From Pictodentalium vernedei (taxonomy: Eukaryota; Mollusca; Scaphopoda; Dentaliida; Dentaliidae), in contig CM062290.1 of NCBI GenBank assembly GCA_031216915.1, positions 170,519,453 to 170,583,452 of the forward strand: DNA of 64,000 nucleotides, in the 5' to 3' direction. How positions within the stretch are numbered: the first letter of the stretch is position 1; every line of letters begins with the position of its first letter. This document shows positions 1 through 11,489 of this stretch, piece after piece. Both the position numbers and the translations under genes were made by a program. The notes below the pieces were generated by a model, which saw only the letters and a program-made list of their open reading frames with translations, was not told the DNA's origin and made no database searches.

Positions 1-693
1 TATAAGCATCCAAATTCACAATGATCCAAAATGGATCATCAAATGCATTTTCCTCATTTACAACGTTTGAACAAATACATTAACAGTTACATGTTGAAAC
101 ACAGAGACAAAAATAACATATGAGTAACTCTCAGTTAACGTACAGGTTCTGATCTGCTTTTACAAAAAATAGATTCCTCATATCACAAGAACTAGTTTCT
201 CACCACTGCATGAAAAGCACCTAGGATATCTGTTAACAATATTCTACAAAATGGTGAATAGGGCTATGTCTAGATGACTTTTTCTCATCCTGCCGAGACA
301 ATTTTCAGACATATCCCGCTATCCATAGAAGTCGTGGGGATCTCAGCACTTTAATTTTTTGGCCTGATATCCGGAAACAGCTACCTACCATTGACCATGG
401 ATATAGGGAACAGACTTGACCATGAAATCCCTGATGCAAACTCCCTACCTCAGTTTGACATATGAACCATATAGGAAGTAGGAGCTGTATAGGAGCCATG
501 TTTTAGGTATCCTCAAATACTGAGATGAGTCATAGACCAGTATTTGGAGTCACTCGTTCGAGCATTTGCTCAATGGGATTCAACTCATTTGAGCAATGTG
601 TGTTCTAATTACTGCTCGATTGACTCTTGGACCTACTCTCAGGAACCCATCTATTAGAGAACAATGTGTTTAGATGAATGGGGTGATCAGATT
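1..693. other. Unannotated stretch
   Basis: I see no gene, hairpin element or tandem array here. The only longer reading frame (305-499, minus) has 64 codons, no recognisable motif and no splice context. The right edge at about 694 is where the first 165-bp repeat unit begins. Confidence 0.5.
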
Positions 694-1995
694 GGTTATT
701 AAATTAGTGCAGTATAAAGAATCTTCTTCTTCAGATCTACCAATCAGAATCTTTTGATATTTGGTATGCAGCATGCTTAGGAGGGGGGGGGGGGGGGGGG
801 GTGAGGTTCAAGTTTGTTCAAGCCAAGTCCCTGGGTTCATATTTGGGCTCATTGTGGGAGCTCGAATTGTTACTTAGTTCAAAATGAGAAACTTTCTTAA
901 AAAATCTTCTTCTTCAGATCCAGCAGTTGGAATGTTTTGATATTTGGTATGCAGCATCCTTAGGGGGGAGGGGGGGGGGGGGGAGATTCAAGTTTGTTGA
1001 AGCCAAATCCTTGGGTTCGTATTTGGGCTCTCTGTGGGAGCCGGAATTATAACTTAGTTCAATGTGAGGAATTTTTCTTTAAAAATCTTCTTCAGATTCA
1101 GCAGTTGAAATGTTTTGATATTTGGCATGCAGCATCCTTAGGGGGGTGGGATTCAAGCTTGTTCAAGCCAAGTCCCTGGGTTCATATTTGGGTTCACTGT
1201 GGGAGCCCGAATGATAGCTTAGTTCAAAATGAGGAATTTTTCTTTAAAAATCTTCTTCTGCAGATTCAGCAGTCGGAATGTTTTGATAGTTGGTATGCAG
1301 CATCCTTGGGGTGGGGGAATTCAAGTTTGTTCAAGCCAAGTAGCTGGGTTCATATTTGGACTCACTGTGGGAGCTCGAATTGTAACTTAGTACAAAATGA
1401 GGAATTTTCTTAAAAAATCTTCTTCTTCAGACCCAGCAGTCGGAATGTTTTGATATTTAGTTTGCGGCATCCTTATGTGAGTGAGATTCATGTTTGTTAA
1501 AGCCAAGTCCCTGGGTTCATATTTGGGCTCCCTGTGGGAATGTTTTGATATTTGGTATGCAACATCCTTAGGGGGTGAGATTCAAGTTTGTTGAAGCCAA
1601 GTCCTTGGGTTCGTATTTGGGCTCCCTGTGGTAGCCCGAATTATAACTTAGTTCAATGTGAGGAATTTTTCTTTAAAAATCTACTTCTTCAGACCCAGCA
1701 GTCAGAATGCTTTGATATGTGGTATGCAGCATCCTTAGGGGAGTAAGATTCAAGTTTGTTCAAGCCAAGTCCCTGGGTTGATATTTGTGGGAGCCTGAAT
1801 TATTACTTAGTTTAATATGAGGAATATTCTTCAAAAATCTTTTTTTTTTAGATCCACTGGTCAGAATCTTTGGATATTTGGTATAAGTTTTTCTTAGGAG
1901 GGGCAGATGCAACTTGCTGAAATCAATTCCCTGGCTTGATATTTAGGCGACCATGTCGGGTTAGCGCCCTCAGGCCCCCTGGGGCCTCTTGTTTA
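694..1995 (+). repeat. Tandem array of ~165-bp units, first element
   Basis: About eight diverged units, spaced 161-178 bp apart with one shortened unit of about 96 bp, share the block GATATTTGGTATGCAGCATC, a G tract, TTCAAGTTTGTT, CCAAGTCCCTGGGTTCATAT, TTTGGGCTC and AAAATCTTCTTC. The array stops in a GC-rich hairpin, CCCTCAGGCCCCCTGGGGCC, followed by TCTTGTTTAA at about 1995. That hairpin plus CTTGT ending recurs on other elements in the window and resembles a Helitron-type 3' end. The 139-codon frame at 994-1413 only reflects the period of the array and is not a gene. The left end has no clear terminal motif, so it may be truncated. Confidence 0.8.
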
Positions 1996-3198
1996 ACACT
2001 GTGGGTAATGGGAATAACATTTAAGACTACTTTTCTCCCAAACCTCTGCTCCAAAAGCTTTCATATTTCACATATAACATCTTTGGAAGAATGTTTCACA
2101 TGTTTATTGAAATCAAATCCCTGGGTCCATATTTGGGCTCTCTATTGGAGCCCAAATGTTTAAATTAGTGCAGTATGAGGAATATTCTTTAAAAAATTTC
2201 TTCTCAGATCTATCAATCAGAATCTTTTGATATTTGGTATGAGGCATGCTTAGGGGGTGAGATTCAAGTTTATTCAAGCCAAGTCCCTGGGTTCATATTT
2301 AGGCTCACTGTGGGAGCCCGAATTATAACTTAGTTCAAAATGAGGAATTTTCTTTAAAAATCTTCTTCTTCAGATCCAGCAGTCGGAAGGTTTTGGTATT
2401 TGGTATGCAGCATCCTTAGGGGGGGTGAGATTCAAATTTGTTCAAGCCATGTCCCAAGATCCATATTTGGGCTCACTGTGGAAGCTTGAATTGTAACTAA
2501 GTTCAAAATGAGGAATTTTCTTAAAAAGTCGTCTTCTTCAGATCCAGCAGTCAGAATGTTTTGATATTTAGTGTGCAGCGTCCTTATGGGGGTGAGATTC
2601 AAGTTTGGTAAAGCCAAGTCCCTGGGTTCATATTTGGGCTCACTGTTGGAGCCTGAATTATAACTTAGTTCAATATGAGGAATTTTTCTTTAAAGATCTT
2701 CTTCTGCAGATTCAGTAGTCGGAATGTTTTGATAGTTTGCATGCAGCATCCTTGGGGTGGGGGGGGGGGGGGGGGAATTCAAGTTTGTTCAAGCCAAGTC
2801 CCTGGGTTCACATTTGGACTCACTGTGGGAGCTCGAATTGTAACTTAGTACAAAATGAGGAATTTTCTTAAAAAATCTTCTTCTTCAGACCCAGCTGTCG
2901 GAATGTTTTGAAATATAGTTTGCAGCATCCTTACAGGGGTGAGATTCAGGTCTGTTAAAGCCAAGTCCCTGGGTTCATATTTGGGCTCCCTGTGGGAGCC
3001 TGAATTATAACTTAGTTCAATATGAGGAATATTCTTTAAAAATCTTTTTTTTTAGTTCCACTGGTCAGAATCTTTGGATATTTGGTATAAGCTTTTCTTA
3101 GGAGGGGCAGATGCAACTTGTTGAAATCAATTCCCTGGGTTGATATTTAGTCTACCTTGTCAGGTGAGCGCCCTCAGGCCCCCTGGGGTCTCTTGTTA
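1996..3198 (+). repeat. Tandem array of ~165-bp units, second element
   Basis: A second run of about seven units follows the first directly and closes with the same ending, CCTCAGGCCCCCTGGGG then TCTTGTTATT at about 3197. Two copies of the terminal hairpin 1.2 kb apart mean this is two elements, or a duplicated one, rather than a single array. The opening part at about 1999-2265 is closely matched, inverted, at 51650-51910. The 135 bp after it (3199-3333) carry CTGTCGCCTGTCTG-type sequence and may be a remnant 5' piece of another member. Confidence 0.75.
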
Positions 3199-3333
3199 TT
3201 ATCTTTCATGATCAATCACCGTCTGTCATCCTGTCGCCTGTCTGTTGTTTGTGAATGTGGTGTTTGCACCTTCTCCAAAATCGCTGAACTGATTTCGGTT
3301 AAATTTGATGTGATTGCTTGTTCTAACATAGCA

Positions 3334-4195
3334 TTTTTAGCTCACCTGGCCCAAAAGGGCCTTGTGAGCTATTGCCGTCACTTGACGTCCGTCGTCGTCT
3401 GTGAACTTTCAAATTTTCATCTTGTTCTCTGAAACTGCTGAGCCAGTGTGAACCAAATTTGTCAGGAATGGCCTATGGGAGGTCCTCTACAAATGATCCT
3501 CATTTTGTTCCTGTCAGATGAAAAATATGGGCTGCCAGAGGCATTCTTTGATTCTGGTTGGGGGATTTTCAAAATCTTCTCTGAAACTACATGGCGTTTG
3601 AAACTTCGCATAAATAATGACTGGGACCCCCTCTACCAACGATCGTCTTTTAATGTTGATCGGGTTACAAGCAAGGCCGCCATTGCAGCTCTTAGTTACC
3701 ATAGAAACCCATTGGGAAATCACATTTTCATCTTCTTCTCTGGAACTAGTGAGCCAACATGAACCAGACTTGGCAGAAATCGTCTATGGGAGCTTCTCTA
3801 CAAACGGTCCTCAGTTTGTTCCCGTCAGATGGAAAACATGGCCGCCAGAGGATTTTTTTGATTTTGATTGGAGGATTTTGAAAAATCTTCTCTGAAACCA
3901 CAAGGTCAAATGTTTTGAATCTTCACATGATTGATGACTGGGACACCCTCTACTAACGATCCTCATTTAATGTTGATCAAGTTGCAAACATGGCCACAAT
4001 TGCAGCTTATAGTTAGTATAGCAAAAATAATATATGGACTGCCCTCTGAAAACCTTCATCATTCTGTTTCATTCAGATGAAGGAGCATGACAGCCAGCTG
4101 CATTCTTTGATTTTGATTAGAATAACTGAGGGATATGTAGTTCTGCCAGGTGTGCAATTGCAGACTCTTTAGAGCCTCTTGTCTTAAAACAGAAC
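3334..4195 (+). mobile_element. Hairpin-ended element with ~300-bp tandem core
   Basis: It opens with TTTTTAGCTCACCTGG, the hairpin CCCAAAAGGG and then TGAGCTATTGCCGTCAC, followed by GTCCGTCGTCGTCTG. The core holds about two and a half units of roughly 300 bp, seen in the recurrence of GAACCAAATTTGTCAGG near 3459 and GAACCAGACTTGGCAG near 3760. It closes with GAGCCTCTTGTCTTAAAA at 4195. The 5' hairpin, tandem core and 3' CTTGT ending fit a non-autonomous Helentron-like (HINE or 'pearl') element. That family name is inference from architecture, because no Rep-helicase is present. The 90- to 104-codon frames inside are by-products of the repeat. Confidence 0.7.
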
Positions 4196-4579
4196 AAATA
4201 GAAAATAGGATAAACTATTCAGTCATAATGAGATTTGGGATTTGCAATTATAATTAAGACTTGCATATGGACTCTATGATCGGTCATCCACAGAGTCCAA
4301 AATTGCTGACATACTAAATAGAGAAAGTAGACTAGACTTTTAGATGCATCGTTAACTCATAATATAGATTTGACAGCCAGTAATTTTTTTCTGTGTTTAT
4401 ATAAGCGTATTCCTACATATTCCGAGGCTGTCAGCTATATTTGTTTTTGCATTATTGTTACTTTTTAGCATGGAGTTTTCATATGGTCTTGGAACAGAGT
4501 CCGTAAGTTTTTTTTTTAAGCACACCCTTAAACTTACAGAATATTTAAATTGAGCAATTCAACTGTGCTATCAATCGAA
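4196..4579. other. Unannotated stretch
   Basis: AT-rich sequence without a coding frame, hairpin or tandem structure that I can support. Confidence 0.5.
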
Positions 4580-4819
4580 TTAACCCATTACCCAACACAG
4601 GTGATATCAAAATTTATTATTTTAAATATCATTTATGAAATTTTTCAAAAAATTTCTACAAAACCATATCATGTGACCCCTCCCTGGAAGGAGCTCATTC
4701 CAAAGATGGGTAACATGATATGGTTTTGTTGAATTTTTTTTTTAAAAGTAATAGTTTTTCAGCTGCTGAATTGTACATTACATGGGTGGATGTAGCCGAT
4801 TCATTGGGTAAAGGGTTAA
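4580..4819. mobile_element. TTAA-bounded palindromic MITE, subtype A, inverted
   Basis: The ends are TTAACCCATTACCCAAC and TTGGGTAAAGGGTTAA. The subterminal GATATCAAAATTTATT is on the left and the CAGCTGCTGAAT block on the right, which is the reverse order of the copy at 63197-63436. The central palindrome is eroded: GTGACCCCTC and GGAGCTCATTCC remain, but the right arm no longer pairs well, so this looks like an old copy. Confidence 0.8.
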
Positions 4820-6195
4820 TCTGACTATTTAAAACAGAAAGGAAAGAGCGAACAGAAAATAAGATAAACTATAAATTTAGTCCTAACTGGTTTTGCAATT
4901 AATTCATAATTAATAGCTACGTACTGACTGTATGATCAATCAACCCTAGAGCCTGCAACTTTAAACATGCTATAGAGACTGTTGATTTCTATATGCGTTT
5001 TATAGATGTACTTATATATTTCACTGCCATTAAATTTTTTATCGTTTAACTGTGTTTATAAACCATTACATGGCTTATTTGACGTTTTCTTTGGTACGGT
5101 CTTTATAACAGTCTTTAACTGTCTCTATTTAACACGATCGCAAATTTGTACCTGTAAATACTTTTCCCAAACAGCAAACAGGTTTCCCTGAATTGCACAT
5201 GCCTTTTTTCTCAGGTATCTTTTCTGTTTTCCCTCAGAAATCAATTTAATTTATGTTGGTAACTTCTTTGCCTCCTCATACCATATAGCATCAACAGCAA
5301 ATAGAACTGTATGTGTCTTTTTCTTGCCTTTTTATTCATTTTTTATGCCATCCTTCAACATCATTATTTATTAGTCCTTAGTTTTAAATTAAGCCTTTGT
5401 CTTTTTTTTGGAGCGGGGAGGTCCTACTTGTTTCCTGGGGTGGGTTGCGGGTGTGTTTGGTCTGACTTTGTCTTAAAAGTGGGCCGACTGGTGTTGGTAT
5501 GAGTTGTCATTGGCCGAGATTGTCAAGTATTCAACTTCATGATATCGGATTCTGACAACAAAACAGCAGCAACAAGTAGACTACATGTCACCTTCCCTTG
5601 GTGTTTATGTTTTCACGATTTGGTCCATCCAGCATTGGTCCACCCAATTGCCATATTTTGCGTGTGACAGAACTTGTACCGAATTATCTCTACAAACCTT
5701 TTATTGTATTGATAAACAAAATGTACTGTAGTTGGAAATTTGGAGGGCAAGTCATAAGTAGTTGGAAATTCAATCTATCTGGATTTTAGAGCTTCCTTGG
5801 TGATGCTGATGTCTCCTTTACTTCCCAGAATTCCAACTGGGTTAGAAAATCGGCATAAATTCCAATTGTTACTATTTACAACTACAGTGTGCACAATATC
5901 AAGCTTCATAAGTTAGCATGAATCACCCAGTTTTAAGGGGTATTTGTCACATCTCCACACTTCAATTTTCTGGTTTACTTCTGATGATTGAAAAAGGTAT
6001 TTGTCAGTCCTATGTTCAGTTTTGCACTTTTCCATTGAAGTATCTACTTCATATTGAGTTTTTGGAGGGTCCTACTAATTACCGACCCAAACCGACCAAA
6101 ACAGTCCAAAACCGACCAAAAGTGCTAATTACCGACCAAAACCCAATGAGTACTGACCCAAAAAAATTAAATGAGTAACCGACCATAAAATATGA
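4820..6195. other. Unannotated stretch with a short ACCGACC repeat
   Basis: No gene is supported; the frames of 60-86 codons are AT-rich and featureless. At 6070-6185 there are six or so imperfect copies of ACCGACCAAAA, separated by TGCTAATT or CCAATGAG, which may be the edge of an unrecognised transposon. The remaining ~1.2 kb shows nothing else I can name. Confidence 0.5.
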
Positions 6196-8070
6196 TTTTT
6201 AGCTCAACTGACAAAGTCAAGCTGAGCTATTGCCATCACTTCTCGTCCGTCGACGTACTTACGTTTGTACGTTAGTATGTTAGTACGTACGTCCACAATT
6301 TCTTTGGCACACCTCACAGGTCGCATTTATGATCAGATCACTTTGAAACTTGGTATGCTTGTTCGGGGTGACCTCTAGATTGGAGCTATCGATTTTCTTC
6401 AATTTCAATCAAAAAATGTTGCCGCAGCCAATGTTCTTAGAACTTAGTTTAGTCAGACCTCAATATTTCCCTTTGGCACACCCTACAGGGCACATTTATG
6501 ATTGGATTGCTTTAAAACCTGGCATGCTTGTTTGGGGTGACCTCTAGATGGGAGCTATCGATTTTCTTCCATTTCCGTCAAAAAATGTTGCCACGGCCAA
6601 CATTCTTAGAACTTCGTTTAGTCAGACCTCAATATTTCCCTTTGGCACACCCTACAGGGCACATTTATGATCGGATTGCTTTGAAACCTGGTATGCTTGT
6701 TTTGGGGAGACATCTAGATGGGAGCTATCGATTTTCTTCCATTTCCGTCGAAAAATGTTGCCGCGCCCAACATTCTTAGAACTTAGTTTAGTCAGACCTC
6801 AATATTTCCCTTTGGCACACCCTACAGGGCACATTTATGTTCAGATTGCTTTGAACCTGGCATGCTTGTTTGGGGTGACCTCTATAGACTGGAGCTATTG
6901 ATTTTCTTCCAATTCCGTCCGTCAGAAAATGTTGCCGCTGGCAACGATCTTTGAACTTAGTTTAGTCAGGCATCAATATAATCCTTTGGCATACCCTACA
7001 GGGCACATTTATGATCAGATTGGTCTGAAACTGTTTATGCTTGTTTGGGGTTACCTCTAGATGGGAGCTGTTGACTTTCTTTGATTTCCGTCCAAAAATG
7101 TTGCCACTGGCAATGACCTTCGATGAACTTAGTAAAAGCTTAGTGCAGTTAAGCATCATATTTCCATTTGACACACCCTGCAGGGCACATTTTACGATTG
7201 GTACGCTTGCAAACTTGGTATGCTTGTGTGGGGTGACATCTATATGGGAGCTGTCGATTTTCTTCTATTTCTGTCAAAAATGTTGCCGCTGACCTTTCAA
7301 CTTAATTTAGTCAGACCTCAATATTTTCCTTTAATACACCCTTCAGGGCACATTTATGATCGGATCACTTTGAAACTTGCTATGTGTGTTTGGGGTGAAC
7401 TCCAGATGTGAGCTATTTTTTCATTTCCAGAAAAAGTTATTGTCGTTATCACCAGCCTTTGAACTTCATTTGTGCATACAACTTATCCCTTTTGCACTCT
7501 CTGCAGGGTATATTTATGAATTTCCATTAAACCCCCTCCCCCAAAACCCATTGCCACAAAGCAATGACCTTCTACTTAGTGCATTTGTGCATTAACATCT
7601 TCCTTTGGCATGCCTCAGAGGGCACGTTCATTATCAGGTTGTTTTGAAACTTTGTGTGCTTATGCAGGGTGACAAAGATAGGAGCTATTGATTTTCTTTT
7701 CATTTCCACCAAAAACATTCTTTGACATGGCCTACATGCCACATTTATCATAGGATTGTTTTTGTGCCCATTAGTCAAGAACTCTAGATAAGAGCTGTTG
7801 ATTAGCATTCATTTCTGTGAAAAAAGTTGCCATTTACAATAACCTCTGAACATACTGCATTTGTATATCAACATTCTTCCTTTAGCAGTTTTACAGTTTA
7901 CATTTAAAAATGCATGAATTATTCTGACGTTTGTGCACACACAATGCTGTTATGTTGAAATTTCATCAAATAACATTGGTACCAATGATCTTCAATTTTG
8001 CCATTTCATTTATAACTTACCAAGTTCAAGTTTGTCAAGTTGAGCTACAGTGTCATTGATACTTTCATTT
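6196..8070 (+). mobile_element. Hairpin-ended element, core type a (~170-bp units)
   Basis: The 5' end is TTTTTAGCTCAACT, loop ACAAAG, CAAGCTGAGCTATTGCCATC, then GTCCGTCGACGTACTTACG. The 3' end is CAAGTTGAGCTACAG, the small hairpin AGTGTCATTGATACT (reading through 8060) and TTCATTT at 8070. Between them lie about nine units of ~170 bp marked by CTAGATGGGAGCTATCGATT, CCTACAGGGCACATTTATGA and AACTTAGTTTAGTCAGACC. The units near 6371, 6541, 6713 and 6881 are most alike and decay towards the 3' side. No transposase or helicase is encoded. Both terminal blocks recur on elements with unrelated cores elsewhere in the window. Confidence 0.8.
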
Positions 8071-8092
8071 AGAATCTCAAAGGTTTTTAAGC

Positions 8093-8680
8093 AGGAGGAG
8101 AACCAGAAGTTGACCCCAAGATGAAGTCGATCCCACCTCATAGCGATTTAAGAGAAGTCGGCCCACGAGAGAAGTCGGGCCCAAAAACTACAGGTGCATG
8201 GGCGTACGGGTCAACGTTTTTAGAGTGATTTTCCCTGACTCGGAACTTCGGAAGTGGTAGAGTGGAGGCGGGGGGGGGGGGGGGGGGGGGGGGTGGGGGG
8301 CTAAGCTTGAGAAGTTGAGGAGAACAGGAGAACTTGGCCCCAAGACGAAGTCGACCCCACCCCATAGCGATTTAAGAGAAGTCGGCCCACAAGAGAAGTT
8401 TGTGCCCAAAACTACAGGTGCATGGGCATAGGGGTCAAAGTTTTTAGAGTGATTTTCCCTGACTCAGAACTTCGGAAGGGGTAGGGTGGAGGCAGGGTGG
8501 GGGATAAGCTTGAGACGTCGGAGGAGAACAGGAGAACTTGGCCCCAAGACGAAGTCGACCCCCGCCCCCCCCCCCCCCCCCATAGCGATTTAGGAGAAGT
8601 CTGCCCACGAGAGAAGTCGGGCCCAAACACTACATGTGCACAGGCGTACGGGTCAAAGTTTTTAGAGCGTTTTTTTTAGG
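8093..8680. repeat. G-rich minisatellite, three ~205-225-bp units
   Basis: Three tandem copies contain GGCCCCAAGACGAAGTCGAC, CATAGCGATTTAAGAGAAGT, CGGCCCACGAGAGAAGT, CTACAGGTGCATGGGCGTAC and TTTTCCCTGACTC. Their starts are near 8111, 8334 and 8537. Unit length varies mostly through a homopolymer: a 24-base G run at 8270-8293 in the first unit and a 16-base C run at 8565-8580 in the third. A degraded fourth copy lies at 9088-9160, about 400 bp away. The proline- and glycine-rich reading frames here come from the homopolymers. Confidence 0.8.
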
Positions 8681-10258
8681 GGAAATTAGTTCCAACCACC
8701 AATGGGGAAATCACAATAAAAAATAAATAACGCTAAAATTAACTGATTTTATTACACATGTACAACAAGTTGAAGTTACATTCTTGTAGTGCTTCCCAGT
8801 AAATTATGCCAACAAATATCAGAAAAAAATTTAACATTCCACCTACTATTGCCAACAAAGCTTGAAATTATTTTCAAACTATTTACTGGAAACATCGCAA
8901 GATGTTTTCCAGTAAATTGTTGCAAAATAATATGAAAAAAACTCAGAACATTCGCCCTATACCGTTTAGCTGGAATACTGGAATACATCTTAACAAAAAC
9001 ACATTTTTAAGATACATAGCACAGTGGCACAATGGCACGTTTGAAATAGCACAATAATACAAAACAAAAACTTTTTTTTTGTTTTCCAATAGGGGAACTT
9101 GGCCCGAAGACAAAGTCGACCCCCATAACAATTTAAGAAAAGTCGGCTCACGAGAGAAGTTCTCCACTGGATCAACTGTACCTCACATTGGTTGTGTGAT
9201 ACACATAGTGGCAATCAGGTTTAATGCGTCCAATTTTCACAGAACCTCAAATCCCTATATAAATCGGTTGACCGATATTTAGCTAGCACAGGTTCAGTAC
9301 CAGTAAGAGTTACACAAATTCACGTGTATTCCTCAATGAGTAAACTATGCCTTCTCTAAACTAGTTACACAAATAATTGTTATGCAAAATTATTCCAACA
9401 CTACCTGATAGTTCCGCTGTGTGAATTGCTCAAACTCCCCAGCTTTAGCATTTGTTTGGCACATATTCTATTCCCTGGATAATACCAAATAACAATAAGC
9501 TGATAATTCTATCATGTGTTGGCATTCCAGTTACTTGAATCAATTTAATACCCCCTTTCACGGCTTCATTTTCAGAATTTACTCCTCTCTCACTCCCTCC
9601 CCCTAGTTGGAAGTTCACCACCATCTGCATAGGAGATGGTTATTTAAGAGCAACACCAACTCCAGGCCAAAACAGCGTCGAATTCCTTACAAAATTCGAC
9701 TGGTGGCATAGGAGTTTGGGTTAAAGAATATTGAAGTTATAACCTAGCTAGTGTTGGCCAATTAATAGAGAGGGATACGGTTCGTTATGGGCAGAATAGC
9801 ATCGGGGAGCTCGTAAAGAATCCGAGGTCGTGAAGTACTCGAGCTGAATTGAACAGCTCTCTATCAAACAAAACAACACACCCAGCTCGTTTGAGCCAAT
9901 GGCACATTAAAAGTTCCACACGCGACATCCAAACAAAACGCGCATCACCATGGTAATCACGTCACAGCATGATCGTTCACGCGCACTGCCATAACTCCGA
10001 TGACTCCGGGTATGCACCGTCGTATGACACCACATCCGCGAGACAGCCTCTTCCAAATGTGGACTGAAAATAACATTCCCTCCTATTTCTCACGACTTTT
10101 AGTTGTAAGCTGGAAATTTTGTTAAGTGTAGGGGGGGGGGGGGGGGGGGCACTGTGGAAGTCAGATAAATCCAACAAACTCCGAATTACAAGGCAAAATT
10201 CAAAGAATTGTAACATGAATATTTGATATTATAGCTTTGGATTTTCTTTACTGTACCC
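8681..10258. other. Unannotated stretch
   Basis: Apart from the decayed minisatellite copy at 9088-9160, I see no element or gene. Two weak internal features are an imperfect 19-base repeat, GCAAGATG/TTTTCCAGTAAATTG around 8890-8930, and a 19-base G run at 10131-10149. The segment 9890-10030 has slightly raised CpG and a CACGTCA motif but no coding frame beside it. Confidence 0.45.
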
Positions 10259-10655
10259 TTTTTATGCCCCTGAACAATTTTTTGGGGGGTATATAGTCGA
10301 GGTCTCCGTCCGTCCGTACTTCCGTACGTCTTTCCGTCGTCCGTCCGTCCGTCCGTACGAACATTTTGTATTATAACTCGAACATCAGTTGTCAGACTTT
10401 AATGTTCTTTGGTATGGTGGTAGGGCAGCTTGGGGGAACGGATGCCCTCGTACCTAGCATTTCGTCCATTCATGTTTGGTAGAGTTATGGCCCTTGTTTG
10501 TTTTTGGCCTCTGTTTCTGACTAAGGTAAATTGTACCATAGCCTATAGGGTTGTTTGGATGAACCAATTCTCTTCAGACATTCAGAAGTTATTTATTTAC
10601 ATGCAAGTCCGACTTTGCAGCCTTCGGGGGCATCAGCACACGCATTAGCGTTGCT
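10259..10655 (+). mobile_element. Hairpin-ended element of the TTTTTATGCCCC type
   Basis: It opens with TTTTTATGCCCCTGAACAA and a TTTTTTGGGGGG arm that pairs with the CCCC, then GTATATAG and a run of GTCCGTCC motifs (10309-10358). It ends with CCTTCGGGGGCATCAG, hairpin ACACGCATTAGCGT and TGCTCTTGTATTTTA. The body has one non-repeated stretch of about 280 bp rather than tandem units. The GTCCGTCC block after a 5' hairpin and the CTTGT after a 3' hairpin are the same plan as the other hairpin-ended elements. An inverted relative is at 20384-20720. Confidence 0.75.
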
Positions 10656-10864
10656 CTTGTATTTTATTTAATGGACAAACAGTTTGTGATGGGCTCATGT
10701 TTTGTTATAATTAACCCTTTGAACCCTGGTTGCATCCTCCAGTTCACTGGAGCAACTGGCAGTCCATATTTATTATTTGGGGGTAGACCAATAACATTTG
10801 AACGTGCAGCTTGCACGTTCAAAATATAGATTGATCTACCCCACAATTTAACTTAGCCGCCAGC
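10656..10864. other. Unannotated stretch
   Basis: Short sequence between an element and a LINE 3' end. A small hairpin, GAACGTGCAGC/GCTGCACGTTC (10799-10820), is visible and nothing else. Confidence 0.4.
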
Positions 10865-11489
10865 CTAGATAGATTAGATATTTTATTAGACGATATAAAC
10901 AATTAATACAAATACACTGAACACAGTCTTCATATAATGTTCAAACAGGTTTTTTTCGCTTATATCGTCGGGAGACTACATAGCCAGATTGGCTGGGTTT
11001 CCTTTTGTCCCCCGTAATGCACCGATGCACTAAGTCCACGCCGCCTAAGACGCCCCCCACCGAAGTTTTTGTGAGTGAGTTTGAGATGATGTTGTCAGAG
11101 CTTTCCGACGTGGTGGTATCTGACGTGGTGGCTTCGTTTACTAGATGATTGACGAGGGGACCAAATGTTATCCGTAATGTCCTGATTCAGACACAGGGAT
11201 AAGCACACACATTGTTACATGAGAGCGAGCTCTAAGATTGAATACCCACGACTATGCCAAATAAAAATTATTAGCGTATGACTTTCTGTCCATGTGATCA
11301 TACTAGCACTGAGTGGGACCCGGTCTCGGGTTTCTTTAATCAATCATTAGAACGAGAAGTCTTGGATCCACTCAGCATCAGTAGCCCTTATTTTCCTACA
11401 AGCAATTTATTAGCTCTGGCAATCAGGGCAGTAAGGATTATCACGCTGGTAGTCTGTTTGATATGTTGTCAGGAGTTGATTACTTAGTC
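10865..11489 (-). mobile_element. LINE 3' untranslated region and tail
   Basis: Read on the minus strand, the sequence downstream of the reverse-transcriptase relic ends in TAATAAAATATCTAATCTATC, which is an AATAAA-type signal followed by a short repeated tail, as in CR1/L2-like LINEs. A block near 10980-11010, GGAAACCCAGCCAATCTGGC, matches the related block GACAGCCAATATGG in the separate LINE tail at 12393-12575. The terminal coding codons probably finish near 11490, but that border is approximate. Confidence 0.6.

Noticed and set aside
994-1413. 139-codon plus-strand frame with internal repeats
   Set aside because: The protein repeats follow the 165-bp DNA units exactly, and other units are not open.
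694-3198. Regularly spaced repeats resembling a CRISPR array
   Set aside because: Units of ~165 bp are diverged throughout, with no short identical repeats or unique spacers, and the DNA is eukaryotic.
8138-8630. Proline- or glycine-rich frames
   Set aside because: Come from poly-G/poly-C tracts of a minisatellite.
9890-10030. Second promoter-like patch with CACGTCA and CpG
   Set aside because: Only one or two motifs, no NRF-1 or YY1 cluster and no neighbouring exon.
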